Assembly (NCBI GenBank): GCA_033675545.1
Contig: JAWDGP010000864.1
Location: forward strand, 53,900-117,899
Direction of reading: 5' to 3'
Length of the DNA: 64,000 bases
DNA from: Elysia crispata
Lineage: Eukaryota > Mollusca > Gastropoda > Plakobranchidae
Shown piece after piece: positions 1 through 41,854 of this stretch. The position numbers and the translations under genes were made by a program. How positions within the stretch are numbered: position 1 is the first letter of the stretch; every line of letters begins with the position of its first letter. The notes beneath the pieces are model-generated. The model saw only the letters and a program-made list of their open reading frames with translations. It searched no databases and was not told the origin of the DNA.

Positions 1-25751
<25,751 letters not shown>

Positions 25752-26180
25752 GATGGCAGCGCTACTCACCTGGCCACACGCACTCAATGAATCGCTAAAA
25801 TCGTTCCTCTTTAACTGTCCTCAGTTGATAGTTTCACTGACTAGTTTTGTTCGGTTAATTTGAGCACAACGTGATTAAGGCAGACTATCCTTTTGTCTGG
25901 TTTTAGAGTTTTAACGTAATGATTTTCTACAGCGTGGGTTCCCGAGCTTTACATCCACTGAGCTTTCTCTACGTACGTCCGCATCACTCCGCGTTGTGGT
26001 ATCGACTGCTGGGTCAGGCCGTCAGGGTGATGAGGAAAACCTCCCGCGATCGAAAGTCCAGGGAGAGCGGAGTGTGAATCGGGAGAGTGTAGATACTCGG
26101 TGATAGAGTATAGAAACAATATTCTCCCAACAGCCAGGCGCGCCGCGAAACGCTTCGAGGGGAGCGGGGATTAACATTGT
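25752..26180 (-). promoter_or_regulatory. Candidate 5' UTR/promoter region of the SLC6 gene
   Basis: The sequence immediately upstream of the start codon contains a more GC- and CpG-rich block (about 26020-26170, including GGCGCGCC) than its surroundings, as expected near a transcription start. No clear TATA box was identified. An in-frame stop and no upstream in-frame ATG support a 5' UTR. The start site itself cannot be placed. Confidence 0.3.
25764..25772 (-). other. Consensus splice-donor sequence CAG|GTGAGT in the SLC6 5' UTR
   Basis: It lies 18-19 nt upstream of the ATG and matches the animal 5' splice-site consensus perfectly. Use would skip coding exon 1. It may be an alternative donor or unused. 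Confidence 0.4.
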
Positions 26181-26756
26181 GCATACATTTGGTTAATTTG
26201 TTGCTTCACGGAAAATTTTCAGCCAATCATTTCTCGGTTATATTTTTATCTCCCTAGTCACGAGGGGGAGATTCCTCTTTCGCCATTCATAAATTTCCGT
26301 ATGTTTTCAAGCGCTGACCTTCTTTTCTTTACAACTTGAAGCATCTTGAAGCGTAGGCGATGCCTTTAAATAGCCTCCTAGTCAAAAATAACTGAAACGT
26401 GAGAGATTAGAGATTATAGGGCCGCGACTTGCTGCGTCATGATGCGCATTGACTTCCACTTTCTTTCTCAATCAAACGATACATTTTGTAAGGTTATGGA
26501 AGATTTGTTGTTGTTGTTGTTTTGGTTACCACATAGACTACAAGATGGAAGCACGCTGAGGTAAGGGTGATTTCATCATCACTGCAGACTGTAAACAAAA
26601 CCAGACCACGACTGGTATGTGCTCTACAATAGGAAAGGGGTAAAGTAATGACGCATTTTCATCGACTTTCTAGATCTAGTCGAGTATAGTGGTTCTCGGC
26701 GGGTTTAGAATTAAATGGTTTCAACTAATACTCTAGACTTGTAGGCTCTAAACCCA

Positions 26757-26760
<4 letters not shown>

Positions 26761-26845
<85 letters not shown>
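26761..26845. repeat. (GA)n microsatellite
   Basis: Uninterrupted GA run of 85 bp, about 1 kb upstream of the SLC6 start codon. Confidence 0.98.
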
Positions 26846-26847
<2 letters not shown>

Positions 26848-26904
26848 AGTATAAACATTGAAAATGAAACCGTGAAAACACAATGCCTAGCTTATACAGA
26901 CTGC

Positions 26905-26936
<32 letters not shown>

Positions 26937-26981
26937 GGTGTTTGGTTTTGGTTTTTGTTTTTGTTTTTTTTTTTTTTTGTT

Positions 26982-27017
<36 letters not shown>

Positions 27018-27070
27018 GGGGGGGTTGGTTTTCTTTTGTTTTTTTTGTTTTTTTATTATTTATTTATTTT
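26905..27070. repeat. T-rich tract with G-run
   Basis: Long T runs, with an abrupt T-to-G8 switch at about 27016. Confidence 0.95.
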
Positions 27071-28355
27071 GAGCCATTTAACAAAGTATAGAATAACAAA
27101 GACGCCTATGTCTTTCAGTTTAACTGTGCTCCATGCTCGAACATTTCTTCATTTCATTTAATTTTAGAGATAATTCTTTGACTGTTATCTTAATCTGGTT
27201 TTCAAAATGTTTGCCAGATTTTTGCCAGGACAAAGTTGACATTGTTAAGAATTTCGGTTATCACTATCAGGCCCGATTTTCAGTTTGATTTTGAGAAGCC
27301 TGTCCATGGAACAGTTCTGTCTTTATCATTTTATCTTCTCCCAGTGACCATTATTTTGTCTTTCCCTTAATCAGCAACAGGTTTGGAAGAAACTCCGCGA
27401 TAAAATCATGACGGGTCGGGTCACTTGGTGCCCTGGGCTGCTCCGACTGGCCTGAACAGCTCCGGGGAGTGTTCTTAATTAATATATTAACCAATCAAAT
27501 CACTACTGCTTTCTTGTATAGAACTGCATGTTCTCTATGTCGCTTCTGTCTTCACGCTGGAGGAGGTCAAATTATTCTTTTAGTTTTTCACTCCATGAAA
27601 GTAATAGAACATACTTTATATATATAAAATAACAAATAATTTGCTTTAAATGAGACGTCCGATTTGGAAATTGGGAAAAACTGAAAACAGTCTTTTAAAT
27701 TTTATTTGGTTCATCATAACAAATTGATTTAAAAGAATTCCTATCTGCTACTGTAATTCCTTGAGAAATGGGGATCGGCGCAATATTCTAATTTTTTTTC
27801 TTTTTAAATATGTATCAACATTATTAAAAAAAAAATACTCCCCTCAATAATTATAATTTATTTTAGAGCGTTTTCTGGCAGTCCTTCATGGTTGACAGCA
27901 GCGGGCCTTGAGTCTGTCTAGGAGTGCCTGCAAGATATTATCTGATATCTCGATGACAGCCCATCCCATTCCCTTTCTTTAATCTCGCAGTAGAGGACAG
28001 CCTCTTTGTTTTCACCACAGAGATACTCCATTAAAAAGGCGGTTTCCACCTTTCTCTCTGAAGCTGCTGGGCCTCGACTTGTGATAAAAACAATTTATAT
28101 CATTTAATCTTACTGTGTAGCATTACGAATCCTCATTGGAGCTAACAGAATTTTATTTAGCCTAACGTTCTAAGCCTGTTCACATTTTTGTGGTTATATT
28201 CCTGCGTGGTATTTATTTACCTCTTGAGATACCAAGGTCGGTTTAATTATTAATGGAAGAGGGCGCGGGATTTAAACAGGATATGGAAAATTCCAGCCAT
28301 GATTGCATGTGTGTATGTGTGTACATTTGCCCATAATTTTAGGTTTAGGACGTAA

Positions 28356-28358
<3 letters not shown>
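27071..28358. other. Intergenic, nothing recognised
   Basis: AT-rich sequence with short unrelated frames only. Neither an exon nor an element could be supported. Confidence 0.6.

Positions 28359-28424
<66 letters not shown>
28359..28424. repeat. (GA)n microsatellite
   Basis: GA run of about 66 bp. Confidence 0.97.
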
Positions 28425-28427
<3 letters not shown>

Positions 28428-28539
28428 TGCCACTACCGACTGACTTCAAATAGTTTATTATTGCTGGTAATGATGAAAATAACCCAAGCCACGCAGGACA
28501 GAAATGAAAACACGAAGGACCGAACTGACCAACAGGCCC

Positions 28540-28625
28540 AAAGCTGTGACTCGACCCCACGCCCAGTGTGCCCTGCAGCTAGAGAGCTCAGGCGGTTCAC
28601 CACAGAACCGGGACACGCTCTACAG
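28540..28625 (-). mobile_element. tRNA-derived SINE-like fragment
   Basis: The minus strand reads CTGTGGTGAACCGCCTGAGC (A-box-like, 28605-28586), then GTGGGGTCGAGTCAC (B-box-like, 28560-28546). Spacing and order fit a tRNA-related SINE head. A GA microsatellite lies about 120 bp to its left. Confidence 0.45.
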
Positions 28626-28659
28626 TTACTGATAAGCATGAGAGAAAACAGCTCGACAT

Positions 28660-33399
<4,740 letters not shown>

Positions 33400-35030
33400 T
33401 AGAAAACTATAAATAAGAAGAAAGTAAAGATCGAAACAATTGCTAATCCGGACAAACTTTATAACCATGTTAAAAGCATATCATACCTACATAATAAGGA
33501 GCCTAACAACAACCCATCTTTACTCACTCCCTTGCTGAAAATAAACCCAGACTACAGTAATAAATAATTTAATGAACCCATAATTAGAGAAGAAGTCGTG
33601 GAAAGCTATTAAGAACGGACAAGCAAGGGGTGGTGATGAGAACAATCGTGTAAGGATTGTTAACGAATACATCATTCTAGGCTTCCGATTATGTATCACT
33701 ATGTATCGATATGTAAAATTATCCAACAATCTTTTATCACACGTACTCTATCCTAGCGCATGATCATTTGGTTTCACTGTATCACTTTCAAAACAAGGGC
33801 GATCATTCTAACCCTTCTAACTACAGACCACCAACATTATCAAGCTGTCTCTCTAAGCTATTTGAGCTTGTCTTGAATGCCCGCCTCACAAAGTTTATTC
33901 TCAGGAATAAGATTTTATACATTAAACAGGGAGCTTTTTTGTCAGGGTCATCTACTATGAGCCACATTTTCCATCTGCATTGTCTTCTAAACATATTGCA
34001 AAACAAGAAACAAACTCTGATCTAACTGTGCATGGTTCCTAGTTTACCTAACGCTTACGACACTGTCTGGAGAGATAGTATACATACCAAACCATCAAAT
34101 CAAAACGTATCGGGGATTAGTCAAATCAGTGTACAGAGATACAGTAGCATAATTGTATCCGATGTAATGGTCTTGAAACTGAAACTTTTGTCTGAAATTT
34201 TGGTATACGGCAAAGATGCAATTTATCATGTTTACTGTTTTTGCTTTGTATCTTAATGATATCGAAAGTTTGATGTACACCCAAAACTGTAAAGTCGTTA
34301 GCACCAGCGGTCTACTTACGAATGATACTATGTGTAAACTAAATGTATTTTGATTACTTTGTACTTGTGAAAAACGCATATTGGGCAAAAATGTAAAAGA
34401 TGTTTAACACCTTATAGACATCTTTGTATAATATTGCATGCGTGGTAAGCAAGTAGATTTAAAATACTTGTCTTCGTAAGGAACCAAAGAGTATACCCAT
34501 TCAATATCAATGGAGAAAAATTAGAAAAGATCAGTGTGTTAGATACTTAGTGGTTACATCTATTTTATTTATAATGAATATTTCCATGAAACATACCGTC
34601 TCTCAGACTCTCAAAACAGCACATTGCATTACGAAAAGATGGAGGCAACCAAACTTCTCCCCATGTTGTGAATTGGGGTGTTCAACTTTGTGGGAAGTCC
34701 ATGCTCTTTTGCGGATGCGAAATATACTGTTTCGAAAACTTGGCAATGATAGAGCAGTGTTACATACAATACTTAAACTAAAGCGAGTTTTTTTTCAAAA
34801 GTTAACAAAAGCACACCGGGCTGCTATTATGATTACGGCCCTTAAAAACCGACTTAGTGGAAGAAGCTCTTGAATATTTTTTCAAAGTGAAACACTCTCA
34901 ATCTCACGGCCTTCCTTTTCTTATCCAGCTCACCCAAACTCAGCCAAATGAAGCTCCTCAGTTCAACTCAGAATATCTGGACTACATCCACCAAGCACTG
35001 AACCCACTGGGGCTCGGGTTCCTATGACAA
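33400..35030 (+). pseudogene. Decayed non-LTR retrotransposon (LINE) reverse-transcriptase fragment
   Basis: Around 33770-34020 the frame reads NKGDHSNPSNYRP then LSSCLSKLFELVLNARLTKF, matching the KKGD...NYRPI...SCL-KLFE motif in the palm/fingers of LINE reverse transcriptases. Downstream pieces in shifted frames continue (DTVWRDSIHTK near 34060; LNDIES near 34250, like the YLNDIE motif; a C-terminal RALKNRLS-like piece near 34850). Many stops and frameshifts show that it is dead. The clade is uncertain (CR1/jockey-like). Ends are approximate. Confidence 0.75.
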
Positions 35031-36384
35031 ACAGGAGTACACAATTATGTGCCTCTTAAGTCAAACTGTTATTGTAATAAAGCAAAGGCTGAAAGACTAG
35101 TATATCCAAAGTCGTAGTACAAAATTAAACACAACATCAAATAATTGCAGCTTTTTCAGAATAATTAATAACGATTTCCAAATACTCCCTTATATTAAGC
35201 TCTTGCCTGTAAAAAGCAAAATTTTCATAACAAACTTTAGAATGAGTAACCATACGATTTCCTGTCGAAAGTGGCGGATGAGTAAATATGAATTTTTTTT
35301 TATAGAGTATGAAGTTTGTAGCTGCGTCAAGCATTCCATTATCTATTTGTTAATCAAAAGCTTTTGAGATAAACAAGACTTAATTTTAAAAAAAAGAAAA
35401 GAAAAGAAATTTTGCAGTCATTCAAACATTTTAAAAATACCTTAAAACGGAATAATCTTTTAAATTCTAAATACTATAATGAGCTAAAAAAAAAAAAAAA
35501 AAAAGTTAGCAAATGCATTGAAAGAAAGAATGAAAAGCTTATTCACGCCCTGAGTGTATAAGGTATAATAGTGTATTTCGCTTTTTTATATTACATTATC
35601 TAAATTAGCTTCCGCTTTCTTTCTTTTTTTTTCTTTTTTATTATTATTATCTTTTTTTTTTTTACGTTTATGCCTATAAACTTTAAACATTATGAATCCA
35701 TTATTTCTAATGACATTGATTCGCTTTATTTTACCTTTCATCCATTTTCTAGCAATACAATGACCAAAGTCGTATTAAACTTGAATTGAATTCAACTCAA
35801 AAGTTCACATCACTAGTGATAACGCCAGATTAGCGCTGTTTAGCATCTCTAAAAGATGAGATAAAAGTCATAGAAAAGTCAAAATGATAACCGGATTTGG
35901 ACATTCACTTAAATTTTAACTAAGAAAAACAGGTAAAAAACAAAACCCTTTTTGAAGAACTACAAACAGTTTTTGAACTTTTAAATACTTTGACCTCCAA
36001 ATTTTGAGGACCTCCTTGATATATTATTATATATAACCTATATCATTCAGTAAACAAGAAGCATGCCTGAAAGCTCTGTGCAGTACTTCAGTTACTAAAG
36101 ATAAGCACTGCAGCAGCTAGTCAGGGAGGGCTCATCACAGATCACCCGTGACGCTCTCTATAGTGGAGAGAATACAGCCGTGGAGCCGATGTAGGTTGAA
36201 TGACCTTATTATCCCCGTAACGGCTGGTGACCGAGTCTAATGTACATTTTTTTTTTTTTTGTTTGGTCAGCAAATGTGTGTCGATTCAATAATGAAATCC
36301 CTAGGACATACCTCTCGTTTGAACCTTGGACTTAGCTCTTCTTCAGTTGAATTGATGGGTTAATATTTTATAATAGTCCGGCTT
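35031..36384. other. Intergenic, nothing recognised
   Basis: Very AT-rich, with A- and T-runs. It may include the tail of the LINE remnant to its left, but no boundary could be set. Confidence 0.55.
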
Positions 36385-36990
36385 TATAACACAAGATAAG
36401 ATAAGACTTTGTTTATCACTCTTGAGAAAATTAGAAACTGACATGCCCATTATCATAACATACATTAAATATCTAACCAATACAAAATACAACATGTGTA
36501 TATAAAAAGGCTAAAAATATAAAATGATTAAAATTTATAAACACAATGCATAAATATTTCTAGTTCAATTAAGAGCTACTATAAAGAGTAAATTTAACGT
36601 TTCAAAGGGCATTAAGAACATAAATTTAATCATCAAAAAATGTCTACCTTATAAAACAATAAATAAATAAATCAAGTGTATAATAGCGGTATAATTAATC
36701 TTTTGCTATCAGATCTTAAGGCTTACTGAGTGTTATGAATATAACGTATAATATTATACATAAACTCTGAAAAAGATAATGCACCAAGTTTTCTCTAGGC
36801 CTAGTAGAAATATTTAAATACATTTCGTCCAATTTAAACCTTTTATGTTTATCATTGAATAGTGTAATTGACATTACCAGAAAGGAGTTTGAGGGTCTGG
36901 CTGTTTTTGTCTTTAGTGTTCTGTACCCATCTTAACATCATTCGTACGTACCAACATCAACTCGATTATAACATATAAATTTTTTATCAA
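36385..36990 (-). mobile_element. Probable 3' end/UTR of a LINE on the minus strand
   Basis: The minus strand reads GATAAACAAAGTCTTATC then TTATCTTG, a short-tandem-repeat tail like those ending many molluscan LINE copies, preceded by several hundred bases of AT-rich sequence without a frame. The boundary with the next element is unclear. Confidence 0.35.
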
Positions 36991-36994
36991 GGTC

Positions 36995-38580
36995 TTTAGC
37001 AACAAAGGTGCAATACAGACAGCGGGACCCTCTTACTATCAAGGGCGATTTTCATGCAAAAGGAGGAATAGGGAGAGAAGAAAATGTGGTAGGACCTCCC
37101 CCCCCCCCCCTTTTTCCACCCCTCTCCCACAAACTGGACCTCAGAAACATGGGAGGAGAGAAACTAGTTGAATGGTGTGGTTTTTATCGGAAACACACGG
37201 TTTCAGCAACCAACAAGAATGGAAAAGCACAAGAGACGGAAGCAAAAACCAGCTCGATGACATCCAGGCCAGATCAGTTAAAGATTTAGAGCCATCATTC
37301 TCTCAGCAAGGACCTACCTTGGGACAGACAGTTATAATCATAATGTTCCAGGGGCTACAAAATTCAAACTGAAACTTAAGAAAATCGGAGGTAAACCTAA
37401 AAACATCACATTCGACTTGGTTTTATTCAAATCTAATAAGATCCTTCGAGAGAAGTATCGTGTGGCTGTTTACAATAAATTTGAAGTTTTAGGATAAGCT
37501 TAGGAGGTTGACCAAAATGGGCAAAGTTCAAAGTAACAGTTATAGAAGTAGTGCTGGGACAAATATTAAGAGGTCAAAGAAAAACAAAACACAAGATGAT
37601 GACTCACGATATTTTGGAACTTACGGAAAACAGGAGGAAATTAAAAAAAAAAAACCAGAGAAAATACGAAACATTGCACAAGGAAATCAGAAAAAAATGT
37701 GATAAAGCCCAAAAGGAGTAGATCAATAACAAGAGTAGAAACATTGATCTATACCTCAAAAGTGTTGAGCAGACAATGTAAAAAATTTGAAGAAATATCT
37801 GGAAAGAAAACTTGCTTATCCACAGGATTTCATATGTCAAAAAAATGGTAACTTCATTTTGAAAAAGAAAAAACCTAAGGCAGATGGACAGAGTACATTA
37901 AGGAACTTGTTGAAAACTACAGAAAAGATCACAATGTAATGAAGCGCAATTTTACTGGCCCACCTACCATGAAAGATGAGATCCGGGCAGCAATAAGAAA
38001 GATGAAATTAGACGAAGCAACAGATCAGGACAGTGTATCGGTGGAATTTTTAGAAACGCTTGGAAACTGTAGAATTGATAACATTGCAACATTGCTCAAC
38101 AACATTTATACACTGGTCAAATTCAACCAGACATCTCCAAATTTATACTTAAAGCACTGCCAAAAAAAACTAGAGTAACAGACACTGAATTACACAGTGC
38201 GATCAGACTTTTGAGTCATATCATCAAAGTATTTTTAAGAATCATCATGATGCAGTCAGGAACAAAATCAAACTAGAAATAGCAGAGGAACAGTAAGGTT
38301 TTGTGGGGTAAAAAAGTACACCCAACGCAATCTACATCCTTCGAACTATGATGGACGAGCTCTGGAACTAGAAAAAGAGGTATGTCTGTGCTTCATTGAC
38401 TACACCAAGGCATTTTACAGAGTGCGATATGATGAGATAATACCACAACTAATATAGTTGAAGAGAGATGGAAAACATCTAGAGTGATCAAAATCACGTG
38501 CTGGGAACAGATAGCAGCTTAGGAAATCAGCTACACTATCGGAGTCCTCGTAGATCTAATCCCGGAAGTTGCACGTCTAG
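36995..38580 (+). pseudogene. Decayed RTE-like LINE: endonuclease and reverse-transcriptase remnants
   Basis: The plus strand holds ordered blocks. An endonuclease piece lies at about 37040-37200 (GDFHAKGGIGREENVVGP, then LVEWCGFYR). Next comes the linker (LKLKKIGGKPKNITFDLVLF near 37370-37430, REKYRVAVYNKFEVL near 37450). The RT start follows at 37939-38120 (FTGPPTMKDEIRAAIRKMK then VEFLETLG). Last is the YTKAF catalytic region near 38390 (LCFIDYTKAFYRVRYDEI). The order is that of an apurinic-endonuclease LINE of the type often misannotated as craniofacial development protein 2-like. Multiple frameshifts and stops make it inactive. Confidence 0.85.
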
Positions 38581-39876
38581 ATTCAACGGAGCCGATGACG
38601 ACATGCTTCGCGGAGTTAACCCGCAGTTTTCCTATGCTTTGAACTTGCGAGACATGGGACATTGTAGCTAGGTATGATAGTGTGTTTTACCTCAAATACA
38701 AATAGAATTTGGAGTTTGGAGGTCTATGTAGATTTATTTAAAGTTATAATTTGATTTTAGCTACACCATAAAAAGATGGAGACTACCAAAAAGGTTACAG
38801 AACGCTGTACCATAATCAATCCTCACAACTTTACCATGGGACTAACTTTCATTGCCCATTTCACTTCCCCGCGATGAAATCCAAGAAAAAATACAACCTA
38901 TTGCGTTCAAAAGTTTAGTTAACCAATTAACTTCAACCTTTCCTGCGTGAAACGTTTGTGAACAACTCATACAGAGGAATGCTTAGATGATGGCTATTAT
39001 GTGTTATTACCATAATGTCTACCGTTTTGCTGTAGTCTATGTGCTGACACATGAAGGAATGGCTGGACATGATGAATGTGCCCTTCTGACCAATAAAAAC
39101 GGTTAGTCAATTTTAAATTACTTAGATAATAACTCTTATGTATTGTTTATCTAAACATTTTGGTGTATCCTACGTAATTATGTATTTAAGGATAGTTAAA
39201 ATATGAATGTCTATAATTTACTTTCCTTTTTGTGTCATAAATTTTCATTGGCTTTTCCTTGTCTCGTGCGGCTAGCAAAATATGTTTCTGTCAGTTTAAA
39301 ATACGTTATTGATGATACATGGCTGTTACATATGAAACTTCTAACATTTTGGTGCAACATCCATGATACCAGTTTGAGGCGAAATGTCATATTTTGTGGT
39401 TATGCTTTTAATGAATTTAATATGTTCGCGAGATTGAATTTTTATGTTAGCTCATACCTTATTAAAACTATAAACATGTTTTTTTTCATTGTGTACTGCT
39501 GTTTTAGTGTGTTTAACTTATCCTGTATAAAATGTCTTACATTTTGGTGTATAATACTTCAAATTATCTGCATTGGTTACAAAGTTATAGTAATTTTTGT
39601 AAGAACTGTGTAAAAAAAAAAAAGTGGTCCGAAATTACGTTCTTAAATTTAACCCGAAATAGGGTTAGATATTTTTCAAAATTAAATCCATAACTTTTGA
39701 AATGAAAAAGACATCAACAAAATTCAAAACGATTCTTGCTGACATCTCCAGGAGCTTGAAAATGACATTAATTAATTCCAATTCGCGTACAAATTTTCAC
39801 TAAATTGCCTAGTAAGGGCTAGCGACTTGCAAGATAGTGTTTGTTGTTGTTTTTTTTTTTGTTTTTTTTTTTTTGC
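38581..39876. other. Intergenic, weak long-period repetition
   Basis: ACATTTTGGTG recurs at about 39158, 39346 and 39539, suggesting a worn repeat of about 190 bp. A hydrophobic frame of 136 codons at 39203-39613 overlaps it and is not accepted as a gene. Confidence 0.4.
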
Positions 39877-40292
39877 ATACCGGCACCGAAACAAGCTACT
39901 TTCAGGCAGGATGGAGCTATCAACCTACATACCGGCACCGAAAAAAGCTACTTTCAGGCAGGATGCAGCTATCAACCTACATACCGGCACCGAAACAAGC
40001 TACTTTCAGGCATGATGGAGCTATCAACCTACATACCGGCACCGAAACAAGCTACTTTCAGGCAGGATGGAGCTATCAACCTACATACCGGCACCGAAAC
40101 AAGCTACTTTCAGGCAGGATGGAGCTATCAACCTACATACCGGCACCGAAACAAGCTACTTTCAGGCATGATGGAGCTATCAACCTACATACCGGCACCG
40201 AAACAAGCTACTTTCAGGCAGGATGGAGTTATCAACCTACATACCGGCACCGAAACAAGCTACTTTCAGGCATGATGGAGCTATCAACCTAC
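39877..40292. repeat. 52-bp minisatellite, exactly 8 copies
   Basis: The unit begins ATACCGGCACCGAAACAAGC and ends GGAGCTATCAACCTAC. Eight full copies fill 416 bp with few substitutions (CAGGATGG versus CATGATGG). It is preceded by a T-run. Because 52 is not a multiple of 3 and no forward frame meets a stop, all three plus-strand frames are open. Confidence 0.96.
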
Positions 40293-40869
40293 AACGTTCT
40301 CAAACCCCACAATTAAAAGTGAGGATTTACAATGATCCGTGCAGTTCTATGCTTGAGCTCTGGGCCACTGGACCTTGTCAAACCTGGGATGCTCTGGCAG
40401 GAGACACGCGTGTGAGTCGTGCGGATAGACTGCTCAGTTTGGTTCACGCAGGACCAGACTGAGCCAATCAACCTGAGTGTTTCTGGCTGTCGATTAATTC
40501 AACTCATTTTTTTTTTGTCCATTGCACTAGATCTATACCGTAGCAGTGTGGTTTGTAGAGTGATGGCAGGGCGATTCAAATAAACTCCTTGCTTTTGACG
40601 GGCCGTAGGTTAAACTCAAGACATTCTTTACTAGGGTATTGAAATAATTTCAAGCATTGATTTTATTATTTCATTGCTAAAAGCATAACTCTGCTCAACT
40701 ATGGAATGGTTTTCGGTAGACTGTACGTTGAAGCTGTTGCAACAAGACAAAATGTGTAGCATTACCAATAATTATGTACAAAACCGCAGCCTATGACTTA
40801 GATATGACCAAAATCTTCAATTTCCACCTCTTTGTCTCTAATAAGGAATGCCTCTCTTAATCGTCCTCA

Positions 40870-40952
<83 letters not shown>

Positions 40953-41012
40953 TACAAATATATATATATATATATCTGCCTCTTTCTCTGTCTCTCTCTG
41001 TGTGTCTGTCTG

Positions 41013-41069
<57 letters not shown>

Positions 41070-41854
41070 ATCTATCTATCTATTTATCTTTCTCTTTCTC
41101 TCTCTATCTCTCTCCATCTCCATCTCTTCTACACACATGCAGTAATAAAAACAACTCGATGTACCCGTGGACTGTTAATAGAAATGCTCTGTTTATTATA
41201 CTCCTCACGTCCGGGGGGCGAAAGAGGAAGAGGGAATCAGGGAAGGTTGGAGGACATGGTGAGCCAATCAATATCCATTAGCTCTGGCCGAAAATACTCG
41301 GTCGTGAATAAAGCCAGCCGTACACGGCGGGCTCAGTATTGTTCCCTGCACGGATTTGACGTCACTGTCCGAGGCTGACGTAATGAATAGGCCCAGCCAC
41401 CAATCGATGGCGGTGTTTATCAACAAATCCCTTATATGGAGTGCTGACGACATACCATCACGGAAATGGGACGGCTAGACGAGGAGGATGCAGATGGGGG
41501 AAAGGGTTGAGGTGCGGGGAGGGCAGTTGGTGGAGGAGGCTCGAAAAGAGAATTAGAGTCTTTCTGAGCCCAAGAGTGTCCCTCACTCATGACAGGGGTT
41601 TCTACTTAACTTAAAAATCCGATTATTGTTTTTACTAATGTTGTTATTTTCTGTTCCTGTGTTTCTTCATCTCTTTATACCTATTTCGCACTCTTTCTTC
41701 CTTTTTTTTCTCTTTTTTTTCCACAACTATAATATGTCAATCTCTATTTCATAATATTTACCGCCCTCTCCGTCAAACTTTCGTTTTCTTTCTGTCTCTG
41801 ACGTTTCTGTCGTTCCTGTTTCTTCCAAATTTTTGTGATGTCCCTCCCTCTTTC
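40293..41854. other. Intergenic, nothing recognised apart from the microsatellite at 40872-41125
   Basis: Unique-looking sequence of mixed composition. The short frames present have no recognisable similarity. Confidence 0.5.
40872..41125. repeat. Compound (CT)n-(TA)n-(CT)n microsatellite
   Basis: CT run, TA runs (40911-40974), then CT/CTAT/CTGT-rich sequence. Confidence 0.96.

Noticed and set aside
25752..25785. Upstream non-ATG start extending the transporter N-terminus
   Set aside because: The extension needs a TTG start and contains a consensus donor; the first ATG after the in-frame stop is a better choice.
27880..28050. Possible transposase-like peptide on the minus strand (ISDNILQALLDRLKARC)
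   Set aside because: Too short and not matching a specific family with confidence.
39203..39613. Hydrophobic 136-codon frame, possible small membrane protein
   Set aside because: AT-rich composition, no family resemblance, overlap with a worn repeat carrying ACATTTTGGTG, and no splice or promoter context.
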